From assembly GCA_037951105.1 (NCBI GenBank), contig JBAMJV010001353.1:229501-293500 (forward strand): 64,000 bases of DNA. The letters run 5' to 3'. Positions 14,501 to 29,057 of the stretch are shown piece after piece; position 1 is the first letter of the stretch; each line of letters starts with the position of its first letter. A program made the position numbers and the translations under genes. The stretch comes from Echinarachnius parma. Its lineage: Eukaryota; Echinodermata; Echinoidea; Clypeasteroida; Echinarachniidae. The notes beneath the pieces were generated by a model. That model saw only the letters and a program-made list of their open reading frames with translations, was not told the DNA's origin and made no database searches.

Positions 14501-17500
14501 ATATGCGTATTCCCCTTGCCTACAGGAACCTGGTGGGCAATGTAAAAAGTCAATTGGATTTCATAATCTTTAATTGACATAATTTTGATAATTTTGTGCA
14601 TAGAGATCGAATAAACAATTCTGCTCTAATAATTGAAAACAAAGTGAAAGTGAGCAAAGACAGTAACTAGTAATTATTTTCATGCATTCACTTTTTAATT
14701 TTAATTTTTAATTTTTTCCAGTTGGTGGCCACTGACTCTGATGGGCAGTCTACAGCGTCGGTGACAGTGGATGTGACTGATGTCAATGACAACAACCCAG
14801 TCTTTACCAATAGTGAGTATAAATCAATAACTATCAACCTTTTCCCTATGGTATGTTGTTCTCCATAATTTATTGTTGTTCGCATCTTATTGGAAGTTTC
14901 ACCAAACTTCTTTATAAATGGGTTGTCCATTTTATTCAAGCTTTAGCTTTGAAGGCTTCCAATTTCATTGATTATGCAATTGTAAATATTGTTATAACTC
15001 TATTACATTAGAATGTGATGTGAATTTTGTTAAATAATTTTGCTTTTACATTTTTTGTTTATTATTGAAGTTGTTTTATTTATATATTTTAGATAAGAAT
15101 TAATTGAATTCATCTCATTTGATTTGAAGTCAAAATTGGTGTTATCTTATAAAATCAATATCATGGAATGTTCTTTTACATGAAACACCATCTTTTTGAA
15201 AATATTGTCGTCAAGGAAATTTACTTTTAATAGTCCCACCTGATGGCATTTATTGAGGGTCCATCAATGAGTTAATGTCTTAAAATATTAATTTTCAACT
15301 CTGACCTTACTTGAAAGTTAATATTCTACCAACCTGATTTCAGTTTGAAGTAGTATTGTTTTAATACCAACTTTTTGACTTTCTTTTTCATAAAAATTTT
15401 CCTTTAGTCCCACCTGATGGCATTTATCGAGGGTCCATTAATGAGAGTGATCCGTTGGGAACATTTGTGATAAGGCCGGTGACATCTGATGCTGATACTG
15501 GACAGAATGCTGCTATTACTTACTCCATAACAGGCGGCAATGTAGGGGTAGGTATTCATTTTACCCAGTTTATAAATAGGTACTTGGTCTGGTGAAAATT
15601 AACTTGTCCACCTATATGGTTGCCTGTGGCTAGTTTGCTCCCCGGGGGGGGGGGTTGAGAATGTGTACAAGATATTTGTGGGGGTCTGAAGTGTACCAAA
15701 TGACAGGGATAACATTAAGCGCTTAGAGGCTGTTCTGCATTTATAGGCGCTATACCCTTACAGAAAAATTGTTAAGCGCGTCGCAAGCTAGCGGCTAGCT
15801 TACATGCAAGCTAGCAGCTAGCCGCAAGCTTGCGATAATGAAATATTTAAATTAGGAAAGAATTTCAACCAATCAAATGATGAGGATTCTGTTTGCAGGC
15901 ATGCAGCCCGCATAAATTAATTTGCCTGCAAGCCTACAAGCATGCGAGCAAGCAAGCCTGCAAGCTTATACAAGCATGCAAGCAAGCAAGCCTGCAAGCT
16001 TACAAGCATGCAGGCTTGCAGACAGTCTCGCAAGCATGCAATGTGAGCGTGCAGCAAATTTTAAGCGCGCAGTAAGCGTGCGGGTATAGTCCGCAAGCTT
16101 AATTTCAGTAGAGGTCGCTTATCAAGCTTGCCGCTAACTAGTCACTAGCTTGCGGCACGCTTAGATTTCTGTAGGGGTACAAATAGGATTCATTATAGTT
16201 TTGTAATGTACATGTAGTCGGATGAGGAAGAGAAGCTAGGGCATCAAGTCACTTTTTGTACTTTTTGTACTAAAATCTTGTTTCAAGTTTTGAAGCCTTG
16301 TACAAAAAAACTTGTAAAAACACAGAATGCTGCTGTCTCTTACTCTATAACGAGTGGCAATGTGGCATCATAAATTCATAGAGCCTGAAAAATGCTTGTG
16401 ATATTGGTTGAATGAATTAATACATGGAAATATGTAGCAACTGCATTGCATACCATAATAAGAGGGCTGATTTCACCATTCCATAACAGTTTTGTTTATT
16501 GTTGATAATGTGAAGACCAAGGTTATGTATATAATTAGGCATGTTATAGCTACAAAAGCGGACAAATGAAAACGTCTAGCGTACATGTATTCTTAAGGAT
16601 GTATTATTTATTCGTTTATCTTCGTTGGAGACAAATATTGACTGTAATGGTACAAAAATTAGACATACATTTAAGTATGAATTTGCAGTATTCATACTAT
16701 CTCTTTCTTTCTTCCGTTTACTAGAATGCATTCTCCATCAACCCAAGTAGTGGTGACATCACAAACAACATGGCCCTGGGACCAAACACTCCCCAGTTCT
16801 ACACCCTCGTTGTGGCTGCCACCAACCCTGCTACAGCAGTCGCACCAGCGTAAGTTCCTATAAAGCTTTCCATCACTGCTCCCAGTGGAGTTTAAATAGC
16901 ACTCTGTAATACATTTTCTTGAATGGTACCCAGTGGTCACATATAATCACAGACAACATGATCCTGGGACCAAACACGTACTCCTCAGTTCTACACCGTC
17001 GCTGTGACTGTCACCAACCCTGCTGCAACAATTCCACCCGCATATTTCCTAAGGCTTTCCATCAATGCTCCCGGGGGAGTTTAAATAGCACTCATATAAT
17101 GCATTTTCTTGAATGGTACCCAGTGATCACATATAATCACAGACAATATGATCCTGGGCCCAAACACTCCCTTGTTCTACACCCTAGCTGTGACTGCCAC
17201 CAGCGTAAGTTTATTAACCTGCTCCTTGCTGGATTTTGCAATCTCCATCTAGAGTTAATACAGGGCCCACCAGTTTCCTGTAGGCAACAGGTTAACCTGT
17301 TTCCCTGTTGGATCTTGCAAGCTGCATGGAGTTAACACAGGGCCAACCAGGTTTCTGTAGGTAATGGGTTGAGCTTTCAGTTTGCAGGTTGGAAGTACTA
17401 GCTGTGACCAGCTATAGTAAAACCATTGTCAGTAAAAAATAAAAATGGAGATTTTCATACCATTAGAAAGGCCTTACCACAAGCTTTCATTTGACGCTTT

Positions 17501-18086
17501 GGTCTAACAAATTGGTAAATACTTGGCGAAGATATGATTTTTAGCTAATCCGGCCCGAAGGGCCCGATGAGCTTATGCCATGGCGTGGCGTCCGTCGTCC
17601 GTCCGTCCTTCCGTCCGTCCTTCCGTCCGTCCGTCCGTCCACAGTTTTCAAAATGCTTCTTCTTCGTTATTTTTCAACCGATTTTGATTCTGATTGTTTC
17701 ATAAGATAGGGCTAGGAGGGGGATTTAAAACTTCTACACAGAATCGTGAAATTCATTATATATGCTAATTTATGCAAATTTATTCGAAATCACAAAAAAT
17801 GCTTCTTCTCCTTCATTTCTTGACCGATTTTGATTTGGTTTGCTTTATCTGGTAGAGCTAACTTTGGTACACTAAACTTCCACACAGAATTTTGAAATTT
17901 TTCTCCATTAATTAATTATGGTAATTTATGCAAATTTATTCCAAAAATCACAAAAAATGCTTCTTCTCCTTCATTTCTCGACCGATTTTGATTTGGTTTG
18001 CTTTATCTGGTAGAGCTAACTTTGGTACACTAAACTTCTACACAGAATTTTGAAATTTTTCTCCATTAATTAATTATGGTAATTTT

Positions 18087-18159
<73 letters not shown>

Positions 18160-21100
18160 TTATTTATTTTTTATTTTTTATTTTTTTATTTATTTATTTT
18201 TATTTATTTATTTATTTTTTTTAAATTTTTTTTTTTAATTATTTTTTTTCCCATGTCCCTTCTGGGGCGTCAAATTTATATTTTTTTCACTCTAATTTTT
18301 TTTAAATTAATTTTTATGTCCCTTCCAGGGCATCACATTTTTATTTTTTGACCAGTTGAAAAGTGTACCACATGAAATTTGCGATATTTGATGTTGCGAG
18401 ATGCCGGATGAGCGCTACGTCATTGACGTTCTGGTTTCGATTTTACAATCCTAAGTCTTTTAATACATTATGTGAACTTAAAATGCCCATTTCTTCAAAA
18501 CATGAATTACTGACAAGTGCAAATGCAGGGTTTTGTTAAAGCCGGATCACATTTTATGCTAACATTCACAATATATATTGCAATGTTCTCGCCAAACATG
18601 TACATTTCGATTTTTGTGTAACATTGTTGAACTGGATGCTCGACTGCTACGATGAAACGACATGCGATCATCACTGTAAATGATGAAAATGAATTATTAT
18701 ACATAAAACTTATGCAACCTACATGTATTCATCATGCAAACAAAATTATGGAACTTGTAAAATAAAACATATTTGACATTTCCAAACTGATACTTCATAT
18801 TCAATTTACTTTTGTACTTCCTTTTCAGAACTGGAACTTCGACTGCCACAGTGATCATCACAGTGAATGATGTGAATGATAACCCTCCAATGTTCAGCCA
18901 GAATGAGTATACAGTGGAGATTAGTGAGGTAAGATAGGTGTTTATTTTAATAATCCAATTTTGTGATTTCTCCAATAAATGTTTTGACCCATTCACGGAC
19001 GGACTGATTTTGCTACAACATGTATTCTCCATAGAACCAAGCCCGTGTATTTTCTGGAACAGTCCTGAACGGGTTAAGATTTTAAGGCAAAAAAACTATA
19101 CAGTTTAGATAATGGGTAGGAGAGGAAATGGATTTCCAAATATCCAACCCAAATTTCCTAAATACATTGTATGTTGATAATTCCATACTGTCTAATTATA
19201 ACTTGTATTGTTTACAATTTAACCCAATTTAATTTAGTTACATTTACACTGCAGTCACTCCTCCTAACCGAACCCAAACCAACACCAGACCGAATAATTT
19301 GGGGATGTTTTGGGGATGGTCGGGGTGCTGTCAGTTTGGTGTCTGTGTGGTATCGGCATTGTCGGTCTCTAGTGGTGTGACTGCTAACCTCAGTTCGGGC
19401 TTTTGTCGGTGCCCGATAAAGGAGAAATTTGTACTCTAGTTTAGTCTGGTGTCAGTTTGGATTTGGTTTGGCGGTGTGACTGCTACATTGCATTTACTAT
19501 CTGTTTACGAAGACTATACATTAAAACAGACCAGTATTAATGAAGTCAGGTTGTTGATAATCTCTAAGTATTTGGTAAGAACTGATCTAAATTATATACA
19601 GTGTACATGTTTAGTAGAGTATTGGAGCAATACATATTTTGTTTATTCTATTTCGTAATTTCGTAATTTTCTTTCATCCTTTCATCTCCAGGCCGCTCAG
19701 GTAGGCACGACTGTAACAAGAATGACAGCGACTGATGAGGACATTCCAGAAGGGGACATTCTCACCTACACCATCACCGCTGGGAACCAAGAAAGTAAGT
19801 ATGATCGCTTATACAGATGCAATTAGTATGAAAGTTCATCTGTATTGGTAATTAACATAATATCTATTTTAAACTTTTGATCACAATACAAATATTTAGC
19901 TCCAAAATGTTCAGCTGTCATCTACAGCCTTCATCAGCTATGTGACCCGACTTGACCTTTCGTGATGTAACGATTGATCATCGGGTCGTAGACATTCGCT
20001 GAACCGAGACGGGGGGCGATACAAGCTACCGAATGTCTACGACCCGATGATCAATCGTTACGTCACGAAAGGTCAAGTCGGGTCACATCGCTGACGAAGG
20101 CTGTAGATTGAGAGCCGAAAATTTTGGAGGTAAATATTTGTATTGTGGTCAAAAGTTTAAAATAGATATTACAGATGCAATTATTTCTGTGATATTGTTT
20201 GCTGCATGTTCACATCTTGAGTAGATCAGGATCCTTGAACATTTTTTTTTTAATTGTTGCATTCAATCTTGTGCTAATAAAAATAACCAACTATTGAACT
20301 CTCATTTCCAACTTTTATTCTGTTGACCCATTCAGGACTGATTGATTTTGCTATAACATGTATTTTCCATAGACCGGCCCCTACCCGAGTATTTTTGGGA
20401 CCAGTTCTGAAGGGGTTAAACTTGATTCCTTTTCCATTTAAATTATTTCCAAATCAACTTGATCAGTGGGGCAGTGACTTGCTTTGCTCCGAATGGACCA
20501 TAACGACTAGTCACAGTATGGTCTGATTACATTTATCTTTTCCATGAATAAGGTTATATTCTGACACACATGTAACAACTCACAAATAAACTCCCACCCT
20601 TGTCTCACTCATGAATTAATATCATATTGATTACTTTGTCCATTTAGATTATTTCCAACTGGAGATGTGACCCTCTCGCACCAACTGGACCGTGAGCTTG
20701 AGTCACAGTACAGTTTCAATTTATGGCAGAGTAATAATTGGAAAACTTTAAACAAATTTCTGTGTTTCTAATATTGATCCTTATAATTGAATTCTGATAA
20801 TTGTTCATTATTTATTTCAATTTCAGATTATTTCCAAATCAACCCGGTTACTGGAGATGTGACTCTCTTGCGCCAACTGGACCGTGAGCTTGAATCCCAG
20901 TACAATCTGACCATCATGGTGACCGACCGAGTTAACCAGTTTGACACGACCCTTCTCAAGGTGATCGTACTGGACTTCAACGACAACGCCCCGGTGTGGG
21001 GCCCAGCTAGCTACCAGGCCAATGTATTTGAGAACGCTGGACTTGGGACATTTGTAGTCAAGGTTAGAATTATCATATACATTGGAAGTAGTGTGGACGT

Positions 21101-24100
21101 AGTGTGGCAAGATTGGTAGAGCGCGCGCTTTCTGATCTCGAGATCCCGAGTTCGAACCCTGCCCACTCCGTTTGCCCTTCAGCAAGGCATTTAATCCACA
21201 TTGCTGCTCTCTACCCAGGAGTATAAATGGGTACTTGGTCGGGTGTTAATTAGCCTGGGCGCTATCATATGGCTGCCATTGGCTAGTATGCTCCCCGGGG
21301 AGTTGAGATGGTGTGCAAGATAATTGTGCGGGTTTGACCTGTACCCGATGACCAAGGGTAATAATAAAGCGCATAGGGACATGCAATTGTGCTTATGTGT
21401 TATGCGCTATATAAAAATGTTTCATTATTATTACATTGCACATTAGGTGCTGCTTTGTCTGATAATAATAATAATAATAAATAACATTTTTAAAGCGTGT
21501 AATATATACATGTACATACGTTTCTAAGCGCTGTACATAAAGAGATACAAGAATTACAACATAATAAGTACAAATTAGAAAGAAAGGTGCCGCACAATCC
21601 AATCTGGTGAAGAATATAGATACAGAATTTTATAAATTGAATCATTAAAACCTGACCAGAAATACTTTTGAATAAATGGAAAAGAAATACCGAGCCAATG
21701 TATTTGAGAACCCTGCAGTTGGAACATTTGTAGTCAAGGTGAGAATGACCAACTATATTGTATACTACTACTGTATACATCAGTCACTCAACGTTTGTTC
21801 AGGAAACAATTGGTTAGAGGGGTCATTGTCATATTATTACTTTCGTGAAAGTAATTAGTAAATTACTTTCATGAATAAGTCATGGTTAGGAAGAAGCTTA
21901 ATTTCAAGCATCACATCTAGTCATGTTTCTTTCAAATTTTATCAAGTTGTTACAAATAGCCTCTTTCCTTTTTGTACCAAGGTGGATGCGACGGATGAGG
22001 ACCAAGGGACCAACGCTGATCTGACTTACTCCATCAACAACGCAAACAACTATCCCTTCACCATCGACTCCAATGGAAACATTGTGACAAGCGGGAGTCT
22101 GGATCGCGAGACTACTCCGTCCTACACTCTGCTGCTTACAGTGGTCGACAGTAAGCATTAACCCTAAAGCCTGCGTCACAAATCAAACGGAACCCCGGCT
22201 GAATTTATAGATCGCCAGAGAGTCGCCGAATTTCAATCTGCCAGGGAGTCGAGCGTATTGGAAGAAATACAAACATATACAAAACTCACATATTTTGTTT
22301 TATTTTGAACAGTGAATACTTACTTTTGTCTGTGTAAACGGAGGTGTCTACTAAAAAGCAAAAGCTTGTTTGTGTAGTTTATTGATCCCTGATGACAACA
22401 AACTTATCAAATTTTCTATGAAAATTAACAATCTGATATAATGTAGAGGGAATTATGAGCTAGTTTCCCTCAGCACGTTTTTAAAATGATGTAAAATAAA
22501 TTACAAATTTGAGGGCGGATCGCCCTTTTTATCACCACATATGATATTAAATGAAGTTCATGTTCTTTTTTTAGATGGTAATCCCCAGCAAGTGGCCAAC
22601 CCTTCAGCAACTGTTGTCATCAACGTTCTGGATGTGAACAACAAGCCACCAGTTCTGTCCCAGGACTCGTATGAATTCACAGTCTTCGAGAATGTCGCCT
22701 TTTCTACCTTTGTTGGCCAAGTAAGATCTTCAAAAAAAAAATGTTTGTCAAATGTTTCAAGCTATTTTCCTGTGTAAAGTATATTGCATAACATGAATGA
22801 TAAATGAGTATTATTTCTGGTAAATTTCCTGATGTTTGAAATTAATAATATTGTGTTGTTTTATCTTTCCTATTAGTGCAATACAGCAAATTTTTCCTTT
22901 TGCATTTTTAATAGTGCTATTTAACAATTGTACAAATCCTGATCTAAAGCTGATTAAGACATTGAGACTCACTCAAATCCTGCCAATAGCGAATTGTGTG
23001 TTACATGTACAATATATGCCATTTAAACCAATACATTTTTTGAGACACATCTGCACATCTGCACATCTACTTCAGCATGATTCTTGAATTATAACGTTTA
23101 AATTAGTTTTGTTCTCCTTACCCAAATTCTGAACATCTCTTTTCAATCTAGATTGAGGCGAGCGATCCAGATTCCATCGGCACCATCACATTCACGTTCA
23201 CCCCGCAAGACACCGACTTCGCCTACTCCTCGACCGGCAGGATCACCACCAACTCTCAACTCAACGCAGCGACCCAGTCCACCTACCAGATGATGGTGAC
23301 GGCTTCCGACGGGGTGCAGTCGTCGGCGTCGGCCCCCGTTACGATCACGGTGGTGGATATCAACGACCAGGCGCCGGTGTTCAACCCGGGAACGTATGTG
23401 AGGATGCTTCCTGAGGATGCGCAGTTCCAAACTGTTGTGGTGGACCTGAATGCGACTGATGGGGATAGCGGTAAATGCACAATCATCATATTATTAGGAG
23501 TTGTTCCTTGTATTGTAGTCATTTAGACATCAGTTGCACTCATTAGAACAATTCATCAGCGAATGGTTTGATTATAGTAGAGTACTGAAGTAGTGATGTC
23601 TCATCATTTTGTAAAACAAAGTTATGGTTCTTGGCCTTTGCTACTTAGTGCAAGCTGGATGATTGCCTTCTTAGCAACCGATATGTCAGAAGTTTCTGGC
23701 TTGCCTGAAAGTGTTAAAAAACGGTTACCAATATTAATGAAAACCTGTGACCTAATGCCTCTGTACTCTATACTTCTTCTTTGCAGGAAATAATGGCCAG
23801 ATAATCTACAGTTTCCAAAGTCAGAGGCGCACCGAAGGGCCATTTACCGTTGACCCGTTCACTGGCATCATTGAAACCTCGGCCGCGCTTGACCGCGAGA
23901 CGCAAGATACCTACACTCTAGTGGTCATAGCAGTTGACCAGCCCAGCAGTGGTGGTAGTGGTAGTCCATTGACCGGTACAGCCACAGTGTCGGTTATAGT
24001 GACCGACGTCAACGACAATGCCCCAATTCTACGCAACATTTCTTACGAGGCATCAGTGTTCGAGAATATCGCAACTGGTTCTGCAATTCTGTCGGTATGT

Positions 24101-27100
24101 GACTTTTCTTTCCATTGTTAACAAGATTTTGACATTATTGAAAAAACATCTTGCACTATGTTTAAGTAAATATCGTGGGACATAAACAAAAAATACACAC
24201 AAAAATATACCAGTTGAAATGTACCATTGAGCATATTTTTTAAAATAATAAATCGGTTGACGTAGTTAGAGCAAACAATGCACATATTTTGGATACAAAT
24301 TTTTTCAGATTATAATCACAATTATGGCCATAAAAACATTTACTCTCTGCCAACCGCTGCCAACCTACAATTATCCATGATTTTAAATCTTGATAGTAAT
24401 ATTGATTTCTGTTCAAATACATACTTGTAAAATAGAGTCTGTTAAAAAAATAAAGATGATGTATTTATTTTGTATTTTGTGAGGTTTAGACTGAAAGTTT
24501 TCCTTATGCTTTATCATCACTTGCAATACTGATGATCGACACATTCACATTCACTAATTATCCTTCACTATAAGAAACATTTCAAATGTGATGTCTTCAT
24601 ACATAATTTACAAGGATTTTCAAACACATGAGTATCATACATGTACTTGTTTTAACTTGTGCTTCATAAACACTCAAGATTGGTGCGGATGATCGTGATC
24701 TTGGCCAAAACGCCATCATTCTTTACCGCATCATCAGCGGCAACACGGGCAACGTGTTCACTGTTGATAACAATGGGAACATCAGACTTGGAGGGACGCC
24801 GCTAGACCGGGAAATGCAAGACCAATATTTCCTTATAGTCCAGGCCTACAATAGCGATCTCTCAGTGGGAACAACGCAAGGTAACCTATATGCACATGCA
24901 GATGTACGAGTATTGACTTACTTCACTTTTGCTGTCCACACCATCGCCTGGATGTGTGATGGCTTCTGTTTCACAATCTTCCTGTATTTGGTCATTCTTT
25001 TGGCTTGAGTTAGAGAATTAGAATTCTTTTAGAGTATATCCGGATATTTTAGTTTTTCATTCCATATTTTTTTAAATTGTTGTATGACATGTGATTCTCA
25101 TAGATCTTAGTCCAAGTATTATCAGGACCAGGGGGGGGGGGGGGGGGTGGGGGGGGGGGGGGTGCAATCACAACTCGGTGTGCAACACCCCCAGGCCTCA
25201 ATTGGTTAAATGATCTCTCAAACTTTTGTTGCAAGTATGTGAACACAATGGTAGCCTACATGTACATGTATGTATGTCGAAGGACGGAACGTACTGCGCT
25301 ATACAAGTATCCACCATTATTTTTATTATTATTATTATGTGTTTTTGTTCTTCACAACAATGAAAACTAACAAATAAAAGAGCATGACTTGTTTTGCAGT
25401 AGCAGATGATTGAAATTTACTTGTTCTTTGTCTGTACAAAATTCATGTACATTTGTTGGCACAATTGGGAGTGAAAGTGTGATCCTGAATATAATGCTGA
25501 ATTAGAATAAGATTACAGACTAAGACTACCATCTGTATTTGTTCCACCTTATTTGTATAAACAGCTGCTGTTACAATCAACGTCCAGGATGTGAATGATG
25601 TCACGCCAGCGTTCCAGCAACAGTTATACTTCAGACCAGACCTATCGGAGCAGTCTCCCATTGGTACACCGGTAGCCTCGGTCTTTGCTCAGGACCAAGA
25701 CTTGGGCCAAGCTGGCATGGTCCAGTACAGCCTTATTGGTGAGTATCTGTCAGTGAGGACCATATGTCATAGAGTGATTCTTGCTTTAACTCTTAAAGTG
25801 CCAGGGATTTTAATGCTCTGCGGCATTTGTGTGCATTGTAACTCGCAAAAATGCGAGCTTGGCATGTTAGGAGTTCAGGTCAAATTTATGTATTTAAACA
25901 TAACGATTGGTGCTCATCAATTTTATGGTCATCAGTGATATGGTCCAAACATTATAGTAATTTTTTAATGATAGTATGTCTTGATTGATTTTGATTCTTC
26001 ACCTTTCACCTGCTCAAGACTTTTATTCATTCATTAGCTTGAGTATTTTCTGGACCAGCCCTATGAAAAGAAAAGAGGCCTAAAGATCACATATAATTGG
26101 TCTAATTCTTTGTCGATGGTCTAAGGATGCCATATTGCGATTGCATACTGAGCCAATGTTGGAGAAGTTTTATAACCATTCTTTACGTTTATCCTCTTTT
26201 ATCCTTCTATAATCTGTCCAGGCAACCCATCCTTCCTGACGATTGATCCTGACACTGGCCTCATCACCGTCTCCGGTCCGATCCCGGAACAGACCAGCTC
26301 GCAGAACTTCACAGCGACTGTGAGGGCCACGGACAAGGCCAGCCCGTTCCTCTCCAGCACGGCATCGTTTGTCGTGACGGTCGTTGACACAACCGTCCAG
26401 GTTCCCCGCTTCGCCCAGTCGAGATATGAGGCAAACATCCTGGAGAATGCTAACGTTGACACGTTCGTTACTAGGGTATGTGGAACATCCATTTCGGTTT
26501 TTCTTTCAATAAAATTTAAGAATAAAATACAAAATCTGCTAACTTCATATTGAGCTCAATTAAAGCATTGACTGACAGTTTCAATCGATCACAACTGTAA
26601 TTGTCAATGAAGGCAGAAGGTCTAGTTTGTTTTTATCGACTAGCGTGTGTAAATATAAAAGATCAACCTGTACTTCTTTTGATAAATTTAAGAAATCAAA
26701 TGCATAATTTTTCCCTATCTTTGCAATCAATTATGTCTGTCAGATATTTTGTTTGTAATGGACAATAGTCCAAGTTGCCGTCTAGAGTATTAAATTCAAG
26801 CACATTAATACTCAAATAAACATACTGTAGGTAACTGTGAAGAAGTGTTCTAGTCTAGTGGTCAGAGCTTCGCTTTTCGCACATATCGGCCAGAGTGCAA
26901 ATCTTGGCCGCGTCTATCGGAATGTGACGATAAATGGCGGTCCCAGACGTAAATAATAATATTTGATTGAACGTGTCTGCAGAAATCCAAATAACCAAAC
27001 GACTGAAGTGACTGATCATCCTAAAATGTATAATATATATTGTATTAGTGCTGTTTGTTCTTGTGTTCTATTTAGGTATCTGCAACATTGAATGGATCCC

Positions 27101-29025
27101 CTGCAGGTATTACCTATGCTATTGACCCCAATGCTAGTCCTAATGTCTTGGACCTGTTCCAGTCAGCCAAAATATCTGTTAACATATACACGTGATTACA
27201 GGTTAATTTATATACTATTTGATGAGATATTGCTTTTATTTTGTTTGTTCTTATTTTCATTGTCTTTAGGTGTCTGCAACATTGAATGGCTCCCCTGCAG
27301 GTATTACCTATGCCATTGACCCCAACGCTAGTCCTGATGTACTGGACCTGTTCCAGATAGATGAAAACACTGTAAGTCACACATAATATACACATAAACA
27401 CAGAGGTTTATTAATTTAAAACGATGAAATTTAGTTGTAATATAACTGCATTGTATAATATGTGTGTAAATAAACTATTCTATATTTTGTAGACATATAA
27501 AGTAAGGATCCATGAAGATCTGCAAATCATAAATTTGTTTGCTTTTTTAAATATTTTTTTAATTTGTATTATTCATGGTATTTATTTTGAACACATTTGG
27601 CAGCAAACAAGCTGAATTGCACGTGCTAAACATTAAATTAAAACAAACAATGTTATTCATATAAATGCGAACAATAATTGTGCAATTTTTACATTACATG
27701 TATATATAATGTACATTAATTGTCTACATTTGCTAAAAACAATACCTAATGCAGATTGGTTTTGAGTTGTAATAATTTTGTTCTAACCGAGATTCTTGAC
27801 AAAAATTAAATAATATTGAAAATTACAAACAATTTTTCAATTTATTGGTGAACGTTTCATCAGATTTATAATTTTATTTCTGTGTGTTTTTTTCAGGGCT
27901 TCATTACAACCAAGGGAAGCATTGACAGAGAAATAGAGGATTTCCACACCTTTACTGTCTTCGCCTATGGGGGCGGTGTTGCACAAGGATCTACCTCCGT
28001 AAGTAATCTTTAATTAAGTATTTTAAATGCTTCTAGAATTTCCAAATTTCATAGCTTTAAATTAGTTCTTACTTTTAATGTATATATGTGACCTTTCACC
28101 ACAAAACATTATCTGTTACTAGCTTGAATAATCAAATTTTGTGTAAAATATGAGATGTAGGATCTTAAACTGTACCTTCTGTGAGCATCAGAATCATGTT
28201 GAAATATTACTTTTCATTAAATAAATATGATTATGATTACAGCGCTTGAATGGGCGCTGATCTTTGAAAATAACTTTAATTAAAACTGCTTCAGCCATGT
28301 TCCAAATCTTGGGAGCTCCATTTGAGAGGGTTTGCTTAGTCCGAAAATGACAAATTTTATATCATTTAAATGTAATGAGTTCTACTTTAATGTAATATGA
28401 AAATCCGCACTATCATTTTTCCCTACGTATTGGTCATTTTGTGGTGTAAGGCCACTTATGAAAATTGTCCATGAAATATTTAAAAATAGGAAAACCTCTT
28501 TGATGAAATAGTATGAAATATTACCTACACTCTGAAGCTAACAGATGCAGATGTTCGCTAGCATAGATCTACATAAATTTATGTTTTTTAGGAGGATGAA
28601 TAAGTTTGTTTCTGTAATATTCATCTTCATTTGTGTTTCGTGACAGGTGTGGGTGAATGTTGGAGACGAGAACGACAACGATCCGGTCTTCTCTGCCTTC
28701 CCCTCATCACCGATCACCGTCTCGGAGAACATGGTGGGAGCGATCCCTCTCGGATACTTCTCAGCAATGGATGTGGATGCAGGGGTCAATGCACAGGTGA
28801 GAGATTTGGGATGATGACGATGAGGAAGAGGATGATGATGATGGTGATGGTAATGGTGATGATGAGGATGATAATGATGAAGATAATGGTGATGTCAATC
28901 CATCTGGGTGATGATGATAATGTTGGTGATGATGGTAATGGTGATGATAATGATAGTGATCACGATAGTGAGGATGATGATGATGATTATGATGATGATG
29001 ATGAGGAGGAGGATAATAGTGATGC

Positions 29026-29057
<32 letters not shown>

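Larger units (their letters stand above)
17395..18553. mobile_element. Family I MITE split by an 870-bp insertion
   Basis: 17395-17550 and 18430-18553 match the two ends of the intact family I element at 30323-30579 (gacaagtgcagggttttgct, cccatttcttcaaaacatga). The text between, 17556-18425, is foreign repeat. Confidence 0.75.

Noticed and set aside
16925-17213. Alternative exons for w13
   Set aside because: Both copies have lost the acceptor and are frame-shifted; tandem duplication relics are the simpler explanation.
21098-21175. tRNA gene
   Set aside because: A and B boxes are present but the acceptor and anticodon arms do not close, and the sequence continues into a SINE body.
20823-23430. 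Minus-strand frames opposite w16, w17 and w19
   Set aside because: Shadows of GC-rich cadherin exons; no splice logic or motifs on the minus strand.
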